This document shows, piece by piece, positions 16,960 to 25,751 of a stretch of DNA of 64,000 nt. The DNA comes from Clostridium pasteurianum BC1 (lineage in GTDB: Bacteria; Bacillota; Clostridia; Clostridiales; Clostridiaceae): positions 682,001 through 746,000 of the forward strand of contig NC_021182.1 in NCBI RefSeq assembly GCF_000389635.1, in the 5' to 3' direction. The translations under genes and the position numbers were made by a program. The notes beneath the pieces are model-generated. The model did no database searches. It saw only the letters and a list, made by a program, of their open reading frames with translations, and was not told the DNA's origin. How positions within the stretch are numbered: position 1 is the first letter of the stretch; every line of letters begins with the position of its first letter.

Positions 16960-17068
16960 TCAATGAATTTTGCTTATTGGGAGCTTGTAATCCCAATAAG
17001 TTTACATGAATTATCCAGGGACGTGCCGCTGTTATCGTAGAGTATTATAGCGGCTAGTCATCGGATAA
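16960..17068 (-). repeat. Structured intergenic repeat, copy R2
   Basis: On the minus strand it reads TTATCCGATGACTAGCCG, then AACAGCGGCACGTCC and CTGGATAATTCAT, then a hairpin (ACTTATTGGGA with TCCCAATAAG) and ATTCATTGA. It sits antisense inside the hisS leader, between the attenuator terminator and the gene. It is the only full copy not in sense with a downstream gene. Confidence 0.85.
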
Positions 17069-17180
17069 AATTGGGCATTTGAAATACTATTGTAAAGGAG
17101 CTTTATTCTGCTAATTATAAAAATCTAATAATAAGTGAGTAAATTAAAGAAAATCAAAGATTATAGAGGGAGAGATATAT

Positions 17181-18476
17181 ATGAACAATAATATAATTAA
17201 GCCAAGTATATTACCAGGTTTTATGGAGCTATTACCAGGAGAGCAGGAAAAGTTTAATGACATAGTAAATAAAATACTTCAGGTCTATGAGAAAAATGGA
17301 TGTCTGGCTATAGATACGCCAATAATAGAAAAGGCTGAGGTTTTACTTGCCAAAACAGGAGGAGAAACAGAAAAGCAGGTTTACAGCTTTAAAAAAGGAA
17401 AAAATGAGCTGGCATTGAGATTTGATTTAACAGTACCCTTTGCCAGATACGCAGCTCAATATTACAATGAGTTAACCTTTCCCTTTAGAAGATATCAGCT
17501 GGGAAAGGTTTATAGGGGAGAGAGAAATCAAAAGGGAAGATATAGAGAGTTTTATCAGTGTGATGTAGATGTAATAGGTAGGAATAAACTAAGTATAAAT
17601 AATGATGCCTGGGTTATAAGTTTAGCATCAAAGGCATTTAAATCTATAGGGCTAGAAAACTATAAATTTCAAATAAGTAATAGAAAAATACTAAAGGGCA
17701 TATTAAATGAGTTAGAAATAGATAATTCCAAAGATGTAATGATATTAATTGATAAATATGATAAAATCGGAAAATTAAGTTTTGATGAGGAACTTACAGA
17801 ATTAATTGGTAAGGATAAAAGCGAATATTTAAGCAATGTATTAGATATTAAAGGAAAGAATGAAGAAATATTAGAAGCATTATTAAAGCTCAATGTTAAA
17901 AATAATTATTTTATGGAAGGTGTTAAGGAGCTTGAAAAAGTAAAACAGGTATTGGAAATTTTAGGTGTACAGGATAAAGAATTTACAATCAATTTAAAGA
18001 TTATAAGAGGTTTGGATTATTATACTGGAACTGTTTTTGAGACACTATTAATAGGCAATGAGGGCTATGGCTCTGTTTGTTCAGGGGGAAGGTATGATAA
18101 CCTAGCTGAAAACTATACAGATAATATATTACCTGGAGTTGGAATTTCCATAGGAATAACAAGGTTATTTTTTGTTTTAAAGGAAATAGGATTTCTTGAT
18201 AATTATAATATAAAGAAAAAGCTGGAATATTTAATAATACCAATAGATGATACACTGGAATATTGCGGCGCTGTAATGAAAAAGCTGCAGGAAAAGGGCA
18301 TTGGAGCTGCTATATATCTTGAAGATGATTCCTTAAAGAAAAAAATGAACTATGCTAATAAGCTGGGAGTAGAAAATGTAGTATTAATTGGAGAAGAAGA
18401 GGTAATGAAAAATGAAGTAAAAATAAAAAATATGAATTTAGGGAAGGAAATTAGGGTGAAGCTTGAAGAATTGTAA
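17181..18476 (+). CDS. hisS: Histidine--tRNA ligase
   Basis: A 431-residue class II aminoacyl-tRNA synthetase that charges tRNA-His. Motif 2 appears as KVYRGERNQKGRYREFYQCD near residue 112, the histidine-binding RGLDYYTGTVFE near residue 277, and motif 3 as GVGISIGITRLF near residue 318. A C-terminal anticodon-binding domain follows, which separates it from the shorter HisZ paralogue. GAGGGAGAG precedes ATG 17181. Its 400-base leader carries a His leader peptide and terminator, so its expression probably rises when charged tRNA-His falls. A terminator follows. Confidence 0.92.
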   Translation: MNNNIIKPSILPGFMELLPGEQEKFNDIVNKILQVYEKNGCLAIDTPIIEKAEVLLAKTGGETEKQVYSFKKGKNELALRFDLTVPFARYAAQYYNELTFPFRRYQLGKVYRGERNQKGRYREFYQCDVDVIGRNKLSINNDAWVISLASKAFKSIGLENYKFQISNRKILKGILNELEIDNSKDVMILIDKYDKIGKLSFDEELTELIGKDKSEYLSNVLDIKGKNEEILEALLKLNVKNNYFMEGVKELEKVKQVLEILGVQDKEFTINLKIIRGLDYYTGTVFETLLIGNEGYGSVCSGGRYDNLAENYTDNILPGVGISIGITRLFFVLKEIGFLDNYNIKKKLEYLIIPIDDTLEYCGAVMKKLQEKGIGAAIYLEDDSLKKKMNYANKLGVENVVLIGEEEVMKNEVKIKNMNLGKEIRVKLEEL

Positions 18477-18532
18477 TATCTAATGTCATAGATGTTATAA
18501 TTATTTTTAATGGAAATGAATATATGGATTCA

Positions 18533-18587
18533 GAAAGACCTTAGGGGCGATTCCTTTTTAGGAAGTACCACCTAAGGTCTTTTTATT
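18533..18587. terminator. Bidirectional terminator between hisS and galA
   Basis: AAAGACCTTAGG (18534-18545) pairs with CCTAAGGTCTTT (18571-18582), with an inner TTCCT/AGGAA stem and T-runs readable on both strands. It serves the convergent hisS and alpha-galactosidase genes. Confidence 0.9.
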
Positions 18588-18593
18588 TAAAAA

Positions 18594-20786
18594 CTATCCT
18601 TCACTTCTTAGCACCCAGGTAATACTCTGATAGTCACCCTCTAAATCAGGAATGACAAGTCCTGAATACATTAATTCATCTCCAGAGAATGTACCTTCTT
18701 TTCCTTCAATGGAGTAGTCTTTATCTGGATCAAGGCCTCTAAATTGTATTTTGCTTATTGGTTCATTTGGCGTTGCAAGTACTCTGAAATATGCAGCGAA
18801 AGCTTGAGTCTTATCTTCAGAAACTACTATCCAAGCGGCTTCACTTCTTTTAAAAGGACTTATAAGTCTGTACATGTCACCAAACTGAATAAATTCTCTT
18901 AAGGATTTATATTCTTTAACCTGATTTTTTACAATTTCCTTTTCCTCCTCAGAAAACTTTGTAAGATCAAGTTCGTAGCCAAAGTTACCGGACATAGCCA
19001 CATCACCTCTCATTTTTAGAGGAGTATTTCTATGCACCTGGTGATTAGGAACTGCTGAAACGTGAGAACCCATAGTACTGATAGGGTAAACTATGCTGGT
19101 ACCATATTGAATTTTTAATCTTTCTACTGCATCTGTATCATCACTGGTCCAGATTTGAGGCATATAATATAATATACCGGCATCAAAACGTCCGCCGCCG
19201 CCGGAGCAGCCTTCAAAGAGTACATTTGGAAAATCAGAAGTGAGTTTTTCATAAATCTTATACAGTCCTAGTATATATCTATGAGCTGTTTCTCGCTGTC
19301 TTTCAGGAGATAAAGACTCTGATCCTATTTCCGTCATATTTCTATTCATATCCCATTTAACATATTCTATATTAACAATGCTTAAAATGTCTGATACTGA
19401 TTTTATAATATAGTCACATACATCCTCACGGGAAAGATCCAGTATCAGCTGTTTTCTTGCCTGTGTACGTCTTCTGTCAGGTACATGAAGACACCAATCT
19501 GGATGAGCTCTATATAAATCACTGTTAGGGGATACCATTTCTGGCTCAAACCATAAGCCGAATTTTAAATCCAAATTATTTATTCGCTTTGCCAGATCAT
19601 CTAAACCATTAGGAAGTTTATTTTTATCAACCACCCAATCACCTAAAGAGCAGTCATCGTTATCTCTTTTTCCAAACCAACCGTCATCCAGTACAAATAG
19701 TTCAATGCCAAGTTCTTTAGCAACTGAAGCAATATTTTCTATTTTTTCTGCGTTAAAATTGAAGTAAGTTGCTTCCCAGTTGTTAACAAGAACAGGTCTT
19801 GATTTATCTCTGAAATTTCCTCTACACAATCTGCTGCGGTAGAGTTTATGATAAGTTCTGGACATTTCACCTAGTCCTTTTGAGGAATAAACCATCACAG
19901 CTTCCGGTGTCTGGAAAGCTTCACCAGGTTCTAAAATCCAGGAGAAATCAAAAGGATTTATACCAATAGATACTCTAGTAGTTTTATATTGATCAACTTC
20001 TGCCTGTGCTATGAAATTTCCACTATAAACCAGATTAAAACCATATACATCTCCATGTTCTTCTGTAGCATCCTTGCTTAGAATTGCCACAAAGGGATTA
20101 TGCTGATGGCTGCTTGCACCACGTCTGCTTTCAACGGATTGATTGCCATTTATAAGAGGAGTTCTTTCTATCAGCCTTTCCCTTGCCCAAGCCCCATGAA
20201 GGTGCATAAAATCGTAATTACAATGGTCAAAATCAATACTAGTGCTTAAGGCACTGAGCAGCTTTAATTTTGTATTACCGCTATTTTGAAAACGTACATT
20301 TCTGGTAATTACATCATAATTTTTATAAGCTGTGTAGGATAAAATTGCTTTTAGGCCTATCAAGGAATCCTGTAACACTATCTCTAAAGTATCAGCTTCA
20401 TCGTCACTTTCTACATAAGTGGCAGGTAGACCTTCAAGATTTGGCTTACCTTCTATAATCTTATGAGAAGCATATCTCAAATCAGTTATAGTTGATCCAT
20501 TTTCCAGTTGAACGGAATATGCAGGTACTCTGAAATCACTGGTACCGTAAGCAGGGTATTCCTGAGGCAATGTGTCAAGGGATAGTAATTCATTATCAGG
20601 ATCAGGATTTGGGGAAAAGGAGCCCCTTCGTTTAATGGAGAATAGTTCTTTAGCATTAAAGCTTCTGAGTTTTCTTCCCCAGTAAAGGTGAGTAAGATAA
20701 TTTTCATCATGTATTTGCATTATATAACTGCTGTTTCCAGCCTTAAGGTGAAAAGATTTTGTATTTTCATCATAAACAATACTCAT
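18594..20786 (-). CDS. galA: Alpha-galactosidase, GH36
   Basis: A 730-residue GH36 enzyme, the usual length, that releases terminal alpha-galactose from melibiose, raffinose and related sugars. The nucleophile Asp479 lies in VKWDMNR and the acid/base Asp549 in SDDTDA. The conserved FVLDDGWFGKRDND and FEGCSGGGGRFD motifs are present. There is no signal peptide, so it acts on imported oligosaccharides. It is divergent from an AraC regulator, and a GalR-like palindrome lies in the shared 650-base gap. It supplies galactose to galK, galT and galE in the same island. Confidence 0.93.
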   Translation of the reverse strand: MSIVYDENTKSFHLKAGNSSYIMQIHDENYLTHLYWGRKLRSFNAKELFSIKRRGSFSPNPDPDNELLSLDTLPQEYPAYGTSDFRVPAYSVQLENGSTITDLRYASHKIIEGKPNLEGLPATYVESDDEADTLEIVLQDSLIGLKAILSYTAYKNYDVITRNVRFQNSGNTKLKLLSALSTSIDFDHCNYDFMHLHGAWARERLIERTPLINGNQSVESRRGASSHQHNPFVAILSKDATEEHGDVYGFNLVYSGNFIAQAEVDQYKTTRVSIGINPFDFSWILEPGEAFQTPEAVMVYSSKGLGEMSRTYHKLYRSRLCRGNFRDKSRPVLVNNWEATYFNFNAEKIENIASVAKELGIELFVLDDGWFGKRDNDDCSLGDWVVDKNKLPNGLDDLAKRINNLDLKFGLWFEPEMVSPNSDLYRAHPDWCLHVPDRRRTQARKQLILDLSREDVCDYIIKSVSDILSIVNIEYVKWDMNRNMTEIGSESLSPERQRETAHRYILGLYKIYEKLTSDFPNVLFEGCSGGGGRFDAGILYYMPQIWTSDDTDAVERLKIQYGTSIVYPISTMGSHVSAVPNHQVHRNTPLKMRGDVAMSGNFGYELDLTKFSEEEKEIVKNQVKEYKSLREFIQFGDMYRLISPFKRSEAAWIVVSEDKTQAFAAYFRVLATPNEPISKIQFRGLDPDKDYSIEGKEGTFSGDELMYSGLVIPDLEGDYQSITWVLRSEG

Positions 20787-20943
20787 ATTTTTATAACCCT
20801 CCCATATGATATGTAATGAAATAATATTATATTATTCCATTCATATTATAAATAAGTTCAAATATAGTTTAGCCTTCTTTAAAACCTTAATTTAAATACT
20901 ATGTATTACATATAATTTGCAGCTTAAAGTATAAATTCAACTA

Positions 20944-21102
20944 AGGCATATTCAAATAAATAACTAGTCAGTATGCTAGGCTATTTTGAATCCTACTGCG
21001 TCAACAGAACCCTCAGATAGCCCACTATCATCAGAACCTGCTTCCTTGTATGATTCAAAATATTCGTCGCATCTTTGACTTACTATTTATTTTCATATGC
21101 CT
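20944..21102. repeat. MITE-like element with long inverted ends
   Basis: The left end AGGCATATTCAAATAAATA and the reverse complement of the right end (AGGCATATGAAAATAAATA) match, and the match continues imperfectly through TAGTCA and TATTTTGAATC for about 45 bases. The core contains a small hairpin (GATAGCCCACTATC). There is no reading frame. It lies between galA and the AraC gene and could fold into one long hairpin. Confidence 0.7.
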
Positions 21103-21186
21103 AATAAATAGCATTTAGGGCAGCCATTTTACAACAGAGTAATTTACTACAAAGTATACAAATAAAAAATAGTAAAATTAAAGTAA

Positions 21187-21202
21187 AAGAAAACGTTTGC
21201 CA
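21187..21202. promoter_or_regulatory. GalR/LacI-type operator-like palindrome
   Basis: GAAAACGTTTGC (21189-21200) resembles the GAAAACGTTTTC-type sites near the ABC importer, galK and galE. It is the only such site in the galA-AraC gap. Confidence 0.55.
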
Positions 21203-21294
21203 TACTAATAATTATAAAATTATTATAAATAAATGAAATGGATAAATATAAGATAAATATGGTATAATCTAAGATACAAGATCTATTATTTTGT

Positions 21295-21421
21295 TTATCC
21301 AATGACTAGACTCTGTAATAACTCTCCAGCTACTGGAACTGGAGATAAAAGCGGCATGTTTCTGGATAATTCATCTAGACTTACAGTGAATACAAATTAT
21401 AATGAAGTAAGATTTCATTGA
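21295..21421 (+). repeat. Structured intergenic repeat, copy R3
   Basis: TTATCCAATGACTAG pairs at its ends with CTGGATAA. The inner hairpin CTCCAG/CTGGAG is followed by GATAAAAGCGG. The second hairpin has decayed, but the tail GTAAGATTTCATTGA is kept. It ends 14 bases before the AraC start codon, so the ribosome site follows it directly. Confidence 0.8.
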
Positions 21422-21435
21422 CAGGAGACTTTAAT

Positions 21436-22278
21436 ATGGAATTTGAAAGAGAAATAACTTTTTTTTCTACAGCTAATAAAGAAGGATTTGATATTATAGT
21501 ATATCAATGTGGTATGGAAAAATGTAAGCCTTCCTATGCCTTTGGACCAGCAGTAAGAGATCATTTTTTAATTCATTTTATACTAGAAGGTAAAGGTACT
21601 TTTCGTGTTAAGGATAAATCCTATAAATTAGAAAAAAATCAAGGATTTCTCATATACCCAGATACTATAACTTATTATGAAGCGGATAAGGAAGAGCCAT
21701 GGATATATACCTGGGTTGGATTTAAGGGAATTAAGGCTAAAAATTATCTTAAGTTAGCTAATTTAGATGAGGAGAATCCAATATTTAAATATGAAGAGGG
21801 AGATTTCATTAAAAATTGTTTTGAAGATATGAGAAAAGCATCAACTTTGAAAAATGGAAAAGAATTGAGATTGCAGGGACTATTATCAATTTTTCTATCT
21901 GAATTAATTGAAAAATCTCCTAACAGTAAAATTATAGATAATAATTATAAGGAAGTATATGTTAAAAAAACTTTGGACTTCATTGAAACTAATTTTTCAA
22001 GGGATATAACTGTGCCTGAGATGGCAAAGAATGTAGGACTTAATAAAAATTATTTTAGCTCTTTTTTTAGAGAAAATATAGGAATTTCACCACAACAATA
22101 TTTAATAAAATTCAGAATGAACAAAGCTTGTGAGCTTATGAAGAATTCTACACTCACAATAAGTGATGTATCCAGATCTGTAGGATATAATGATCCGCTG
22201 GGCTTTTCAAAAATATTTAAAAAAACAATAGGACTATCACCAAAAGCTTATAGAGAAAGCCATTTTAAATTAATGTGA
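21436..22278 (+). CDS. AraC-family regulator with cupin-type sensor domain
   Basis: A 280-residue regulator. The N-terminal part (DHFLIHFILEGKGTFRVKD, then YPDTITYYEAD) is the AraC ligand-binding cupin. The C-terminal double helix-turn-helix runs from about residue 180, with VPEMAKNVGLNKNYFSSFFR and SRSVGYNDPLGFSKIFKK. ATG 21436 follows CAGGAG; a TTG at 21418 precedes that site. It is divergent from galA and is the obvious candidate activator for alpha-galactoside use, like MsmR. The leader contains repeat R3. Confidence 0.9.
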   Translation: MEFEREITFFSTANKEGFDIIVYQCGMEKCKPSYAFGPAVRDHFLIHFILEGKGTFRVKDKSYKLEKNQGFLIYPDTITYYEADKEEPWIYTWVGFKGIKAKNYLKLANLDEENPIFKYEEGDFIKNCFEDMRKASTLKNGKELRLQGLLSIFLSELIEKSPNSKIIDNNYKEVYVKKTLDFIETNFSRDITVPEMAKNVGLNKNYFSSFFRENIGISPQQYLIKFRMNKACELMKNSTLTISDVSRSVGYNDPLGFSKIFKKTIGLSPKAYRESHFKLM

Positions 22279-22363
22279 TTTAAAATTTGCAATAGCGAGA
22301 AATGGCGAAGTAAATATAAAGATTGATTAAACTAATAGATGATAATTTTGCTCATTGACAAAA

Positions 22364-22662
22364 GTGAAAGATAGCCGCTGAAGCGTCAAGGTGAAAGATT
22401 TAACCTGGGCTTCGCCGCGGTTAAAGGTGAAAGAATTCACGGAGTGAATAGTGAAGGATGCTTTTTCTTCGCTGTGCTACGAAAAAAGCTTTATAAATAA
22501 AAATTTAATGATTATAAAAGGCTAATTATGCTTTATTTTAAAATTTTTTCGTAGAGAAAGGTCGAAAAAATATCCTTCACTTTTGGCTTTAGCCAAATCT
22601 TTCACTTTCAACCAGCGAAGCGATGTTGAAGCTTTCACCTTTCACGAAGTGAAATCTTTCAC
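22364..22662. repeat. Nested palindrome array built on GTGAAAG / CTTTCAC
   Basis: The left half has GTGAAAG or GTGAAGG at 22364, 22391, 22427 and 22451. The right half has CTTTCAC or CCTTCAC at 22574, 22599, 22632, 22639 and 22656. Between the units lie small hairpins such as TTAACC...GGTTAA, ATTCAC...GTGAAT and TTGGCTTTAGCCAA. Two hairpins with TTTTTTCG/CGAAAAAA arms flank the centre. The whole can fold as a branched cruciform. It lies between the convergent AraC and mutarotase genes and is not coding. Confidence 0.8.
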
Positions 22663-22718
22663 TGGTAATGAACAGAAACCTTCAAGTTAGTTCGCAATCT
22701 TTTTATATTTGACTTTGA

Positions 22719-23660
22719 CTATTGTTCTACCTTTTTCAACTGTAATGAGATTTCAAAATTAAGTGGTTCTTTTGGTCTTAAATAATATAATTTATTGTTG
22801 CTTTTGGCAGTGTCTATATCATCATAAAAACCATTTGTAGGTTCAAGGGCACAATTGTAATCACCTCTAAAACCACCTTCTGTAACCCAAAAACCAAGAT
22901 AAGGCAGTTTGTCTTTATCAAAATTTATAGTAAAGAGCGAAGAATTACTAGGATAATATATAGAACATTTACCTTCGTTGACTATACCACTTACATAATA
23001 TTTTTCAGTTTTATTTAAAGAACTGCTGCCAATTCTATCTAATCTATAATCTTTATTGTCTAAAGTTTTAGTTATAGGATAACTGTGTATTAAATTTTTT
23101 TTGCCTAGTACATCACTGTCGTGAACATTTATAATTTCAGTAGTATTTTTAGGAAAGGATATTTCAATATCTTCACTGCAATTTACTAGGCAGTGCATGG
23201 CCCAAATGCAGGGAAAGGGTGAATTACTTTTGTTTACTATGTTATACTTTATTTTAACAGTGTCATTTTCAAGGTGAATTAGTTTTTTATAAGTATAGGG
23301 TAGAATAGAGATGGAACAAGTCAATTCAAGATATCCATCTATAATCCTATAGTCAAAAGAAGAAGTCCATATTTCACCGTGATCAGGATATAAAATTTCT
23401 TTACCTTCGTATTGTACTCTAGAGGAATCTATAGTTGGAAAAGCGTCATCAAAACCCGACGCATCAAAAGAAGCAAAATCAGAATTTAATCCAGGTTTTT
23501 TGTATTCGTTTTCTTTGTTTTGAAATAATAATTCAAATTTACTTAATTTATTATAGAGAGAAACAAGCTTACCTCCTAAGCTCGGGATAACAATTATTTT
23601 CAATTCATCATTTTCTAATGTAATTGAACTCATGTTTTTAAAAGTATTTTTATAAATCAT
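22719..23660 (-). CDS. Aldose 1-epimerase-like (galactose mutarotase family) protein
   Basis: A 313-residue protein of the galactose-mutarotase beta-sandwich superfamily. Seen are SLGGKLVSLYNK near residue 27, WAMHCLVNC near residue 155 (putative catalytic His), and GFWVTEGGF with ALEPTNGF near residue 270, which carries the expected catalytic Glu. It belongs to the divergent COG2017-like group rather than classical GalM, so the sugar may not be free galactose. Its start ATG has an AGGAGT-type site. A GalR-like palindrome and repeat R4, in the same orientation, lie upstream. Confidence 0.8.
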   Translation of the reverse strand: MIYKNTFKNMSSITLENDELKIIVIPSLGGKLVSLYNKLSKFELLFQNKENEYKKPGLNSDFASFDASGFDDAFPTIDSSRVQYEGKEILYPDHGEIWTSSFDYRIIDGYLELTCSISILPYTYKKLIHLENDTVKIKYNIVNKSNSPFPCIWAMHCLVNCSEDIEISFPKNTTEIINVHDSDVLGKKNLIHSYPITKTLDNKDYRLDRIGSSSLNKTEKYYVSGIVNEGKCSIYYPSNSSLFTINFDKDKLPYLGFWVTEGGFRGDYNCALEPTNGFYDDIDTAKSNNKLYYLRPKEPLNFEISLQLKKVEQ

Positions 23661-23757
23661 GATATAAAACTCCTTTAATATTTTATATTTACTAATGTTT
23701 TAATCTTAGATTGAATTATTAATTTTATTTATATAAATTAAAGTATTAGAATCCATG

Positions 23758-23776
23758 TAGGAAAAGGTTTTCTATA
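23758..23776. promoter_or_regulatory. GalR/LacI-type operator upstream of the mutarotase gene
   Basis: GGAAAAGGTTTTCTATA is a near-perfect palindrome, about 100 bases before the mutarotase start. It matches the sites before galK and galE. Confidence 0.7.
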
Positions 23777-23839
23777 ATTAATTTTAACATATTTATTATA
23801 TACTTTGAAGTAAAATTAAAAATTTATTAATTATAATCC

Positions 23840-24015
23840 TTATCCAGGGACGTAGCCACTCTTTACTCCCACTTTGAAGAAAAGCAGAGAACAAAAATCT
23901 TTGATTTTCTGTGAATCGCTTTCACAGAGTGCAAGTAGAGAGCCAAAATTTTTAATTTTGTGCGAATCACTTTCATAGCGTGCGATGGAGTAAAGAGTGG
24001 GTAGTCATCGGATAA
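23840..24015 (-). repeat. Structured intergenic repeat, copy R4 with expanded loop
   Basis: On the minus strand TTATCCGATGACTA and CTACGTCCCTGGATAA close the element. Its inner stem is long: CCACTCTTTACTCC with GGAGTAAAGAGTGG. The apical loop carries two copies of a roughly 50-base unit, each with a TGAATCGCTTTCACAG-like hairpin. The second hairpin domain is missing. It ends 180 bases upstream of the mutarotase gene, in sense with it. Confidence 0.8.
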
Positions 24016-24179
24016 AATACAAATTACATTTATAACTATATTCATTGTATATCTATGTTTAGTAAAGATTTACTTTTTATATTACTACTTACATATGAGT
24101 TTGAATTATAGTTGTACTGAAGGATTAGTACCATTATAAGCCGATATAAGGGGGATTATCGTATATAATTATATATTCT

Positions 24180-24212
24180 TCGTAGAAAATTATAGTTTAT
24201 CGTAGAAAATTA
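24180..24212 (+). promoter_or_regulatory. Direct repeats 20 bp apart, likely AraC-type binding site
   Basis: TCGTAGAAAATTA occurs at 24180 and 24200. Two turns of helix between direct repeats is the classic AraC-family arrangement. It lies about 215 bases upstream of the sugar-binding lipoprotein gene. Confidence 0.6.
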
Positions 24213-24221
24213 ATATATTAT

Positions 24222-24257
24222 TGGAAAACGTTTTCTGATATACTGTAAACGTAAACA
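24222..24257 (+). promoter_or_regulatory. GalR-like operator and adjacent cre site
   Basis: GGAAAACGTTTTCTGA (24223-24238) is a LacI-family palindrome. TGTAAACGTAAACA (24244-24257) fits the CcpA consensus TGNAARCGNWWWCA at every position. Together they predict galactoside induction and glucose repression of the ABC importer operon. Confidence 0.72.
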
Positions 24258-24415
24258 AAAGTAAAGTTAAGGTAAAATATATAGTAAAAAATGTTTATTC
24301 TTTACCATATTGATTACTAAAACACTAAGGATTTATGAGGGGGTCTATAAAAATTATTAACTAAAAGAGAGCTATGCTTTCTGTATTAATTTTAAATAAG
24401 AGAGGGGATTAAAAA

Positions 24416-25693
24416 ATGAAAAAAAAGTTAAAAATGATTGTTGCTCTTGCAATTGGTATTGTAACAACCATGTCTGTTCTTGCAGGTTGCGGAAGCTCAA
24501 GCAGTTCTTCAGGGGGAAATGTAACACTTACTTATTCAATTTGGGATAAAAATCAACAGCCTGGAATGCAGGCTATAGCCGATGCTTTTCATAAGAAGAA
24601 TCCCAATATTACTGTAAAAGTAGAGGTAACACCTTGGGATCAATATTGGACAAAGCTAGATGCAGGGGCTTCCAGTGGAACCATGCCGGATATATTTTGG
24701 ATGCACTCAAATCAGTATCTAAAATATGCAAATGGTAATATGCTGATGGATATAACTGATAAAATAAAGAACAGTAAAGAAGCATCCATGAGTAACTTCC
24801 CTGAAGGTCTTGTAGATACTTATACTGTTAAAGGAAAATATTATGCAATGCCAAAGGACTATGCAACTATAGGCTTATGGTACAACAAGACTATGTTTGA
24901 TGCAAAGGGTATCCCTTATCCAGATGATACTTGGGACTGGAATAAACTTTTAGAAGCTGCACAGAAATTAACTGATCCTTCAAAGGGAGTATATGGATTT
25001 ATAGCTCCTGCAGATGATGAACAGGGCTATTATAATTTTGTTTATCAAAATCAAGGATATATTCTTTCAAAAGATAAGACAAAATCAGGTTTTGATTTAC
25101 CAGCAACAAAGGAAGCTATACAATGGGACGTGGATTTAAGTCAAAAATATAAAGTTTCTCCAACTCAACAGCAATTTGCAGACACGCCCTTTACTCAATA
25201 CTTTGAATCAGGAAAAGCTGCTATGGGACTATTCGGATCATGGATGGCAAATGAATTCCAGGCAAATGATTATGTTTCAAAAAATTGTAATGTAGCTGTT
25301 ATGCCTAAAGGAAAAGTAAGAGCAACTATATATAATGGATTAGCAAATTCTGTTTCTGCAAAAACTAAGCACCCAGAAGAAGCGTGGAAGTTCTTGGAAT
25401 ACTTAGGAAGTAAAGAAGCTAATACTATTCACGGAGAAAAAGGTGCAGCAATACCAGCTTATAAAGGTACAGAAGAATCATGGGTAAGTGCTTTCAAAGG
25501 TTTCAATGTAAAAGTATATCCAGAAATGCTTCAGTATGGAGTTGTATTCCCTAATTCAGAAACAAAAGCAAAATGGTATCCAATTCAAAATGAAACAATG
25601 ACAAAAGTGTTTAGTGGACAGCTTTCTGTAGAGCAGGGAACTAGTCAGGTTACTAAACAGATGAATGATTTGTTAGTTACAGAAAAGAAATAA
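24416..25693 (+). CDS. Sugar ABC transporter substrate-binding lipoprotein
   Basis: A 425-residue family 1 extracellular solute-binding protein. The signal peptide ends in the lipobox VLAGC at residues 21-25, followed by a Ser-rich linker. Segments such as YSIWDKNQQPGMQAIADAF and GLWYNKTMFDAKG are typical of MsmE/oligosaccharide binders. AGAGGGGA lies before ATG 24416. It is the first gene of the importer operon, with strong regulatory sites upstream, and is separated from the permeases by repeat R5. Alpha-galactosides are the likely ligand by context. Confidence 0.9.
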   Translation: MKKKLKMIVALAIGIVTTMSVLAGCGSSSSSSGGNVTLTYSIWDKNQQPGMQAIADAFHKKNPNITVKVEVTPWDQYWTKLDAGASSGTMPDIFWMHSNQYLKYANGNMLMDITDKIKNSKEASMSNFPEGLVDTYTVKGKYYAMPKDYATIGLWYNKTMFDAKGIPYPDDTWDWNKLLEAAQKLTDPSKGVYGFIAPADDEQGYYNFVYQNQGYILSKDKTKSGFDLPATKEAIQWDVDLSQKYKVSPTQQQFADTPFTQYFESGKAAMGLFGSWMANEFQANDYVSKNCNVAVMPKGKVRATIYNGLANSVSAKTKHPEEAWKFLEYLGSKEANTIHGEKGAAIPAYKGTEESWVSAFKGFNVKVYPEMLQYGVVFPNSETKAKWYPIQNETMTKVFSGQLSVEQGTSQVTKQMNDLLVTEKK

Positions 25694-25751
25694 TTTAATA
25701 TAGTAATTGGTGCACTTTGTACCAATTACTATAACCAAAACATTGATAAAT

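Noticed and set aside
22364-22662. GTGAAAG array as a CRISPR
   Set aside because: Units are 7 bases, inverted rather than direct on the two halves, and separated by hairpins of unequal length. There are no cas genes.
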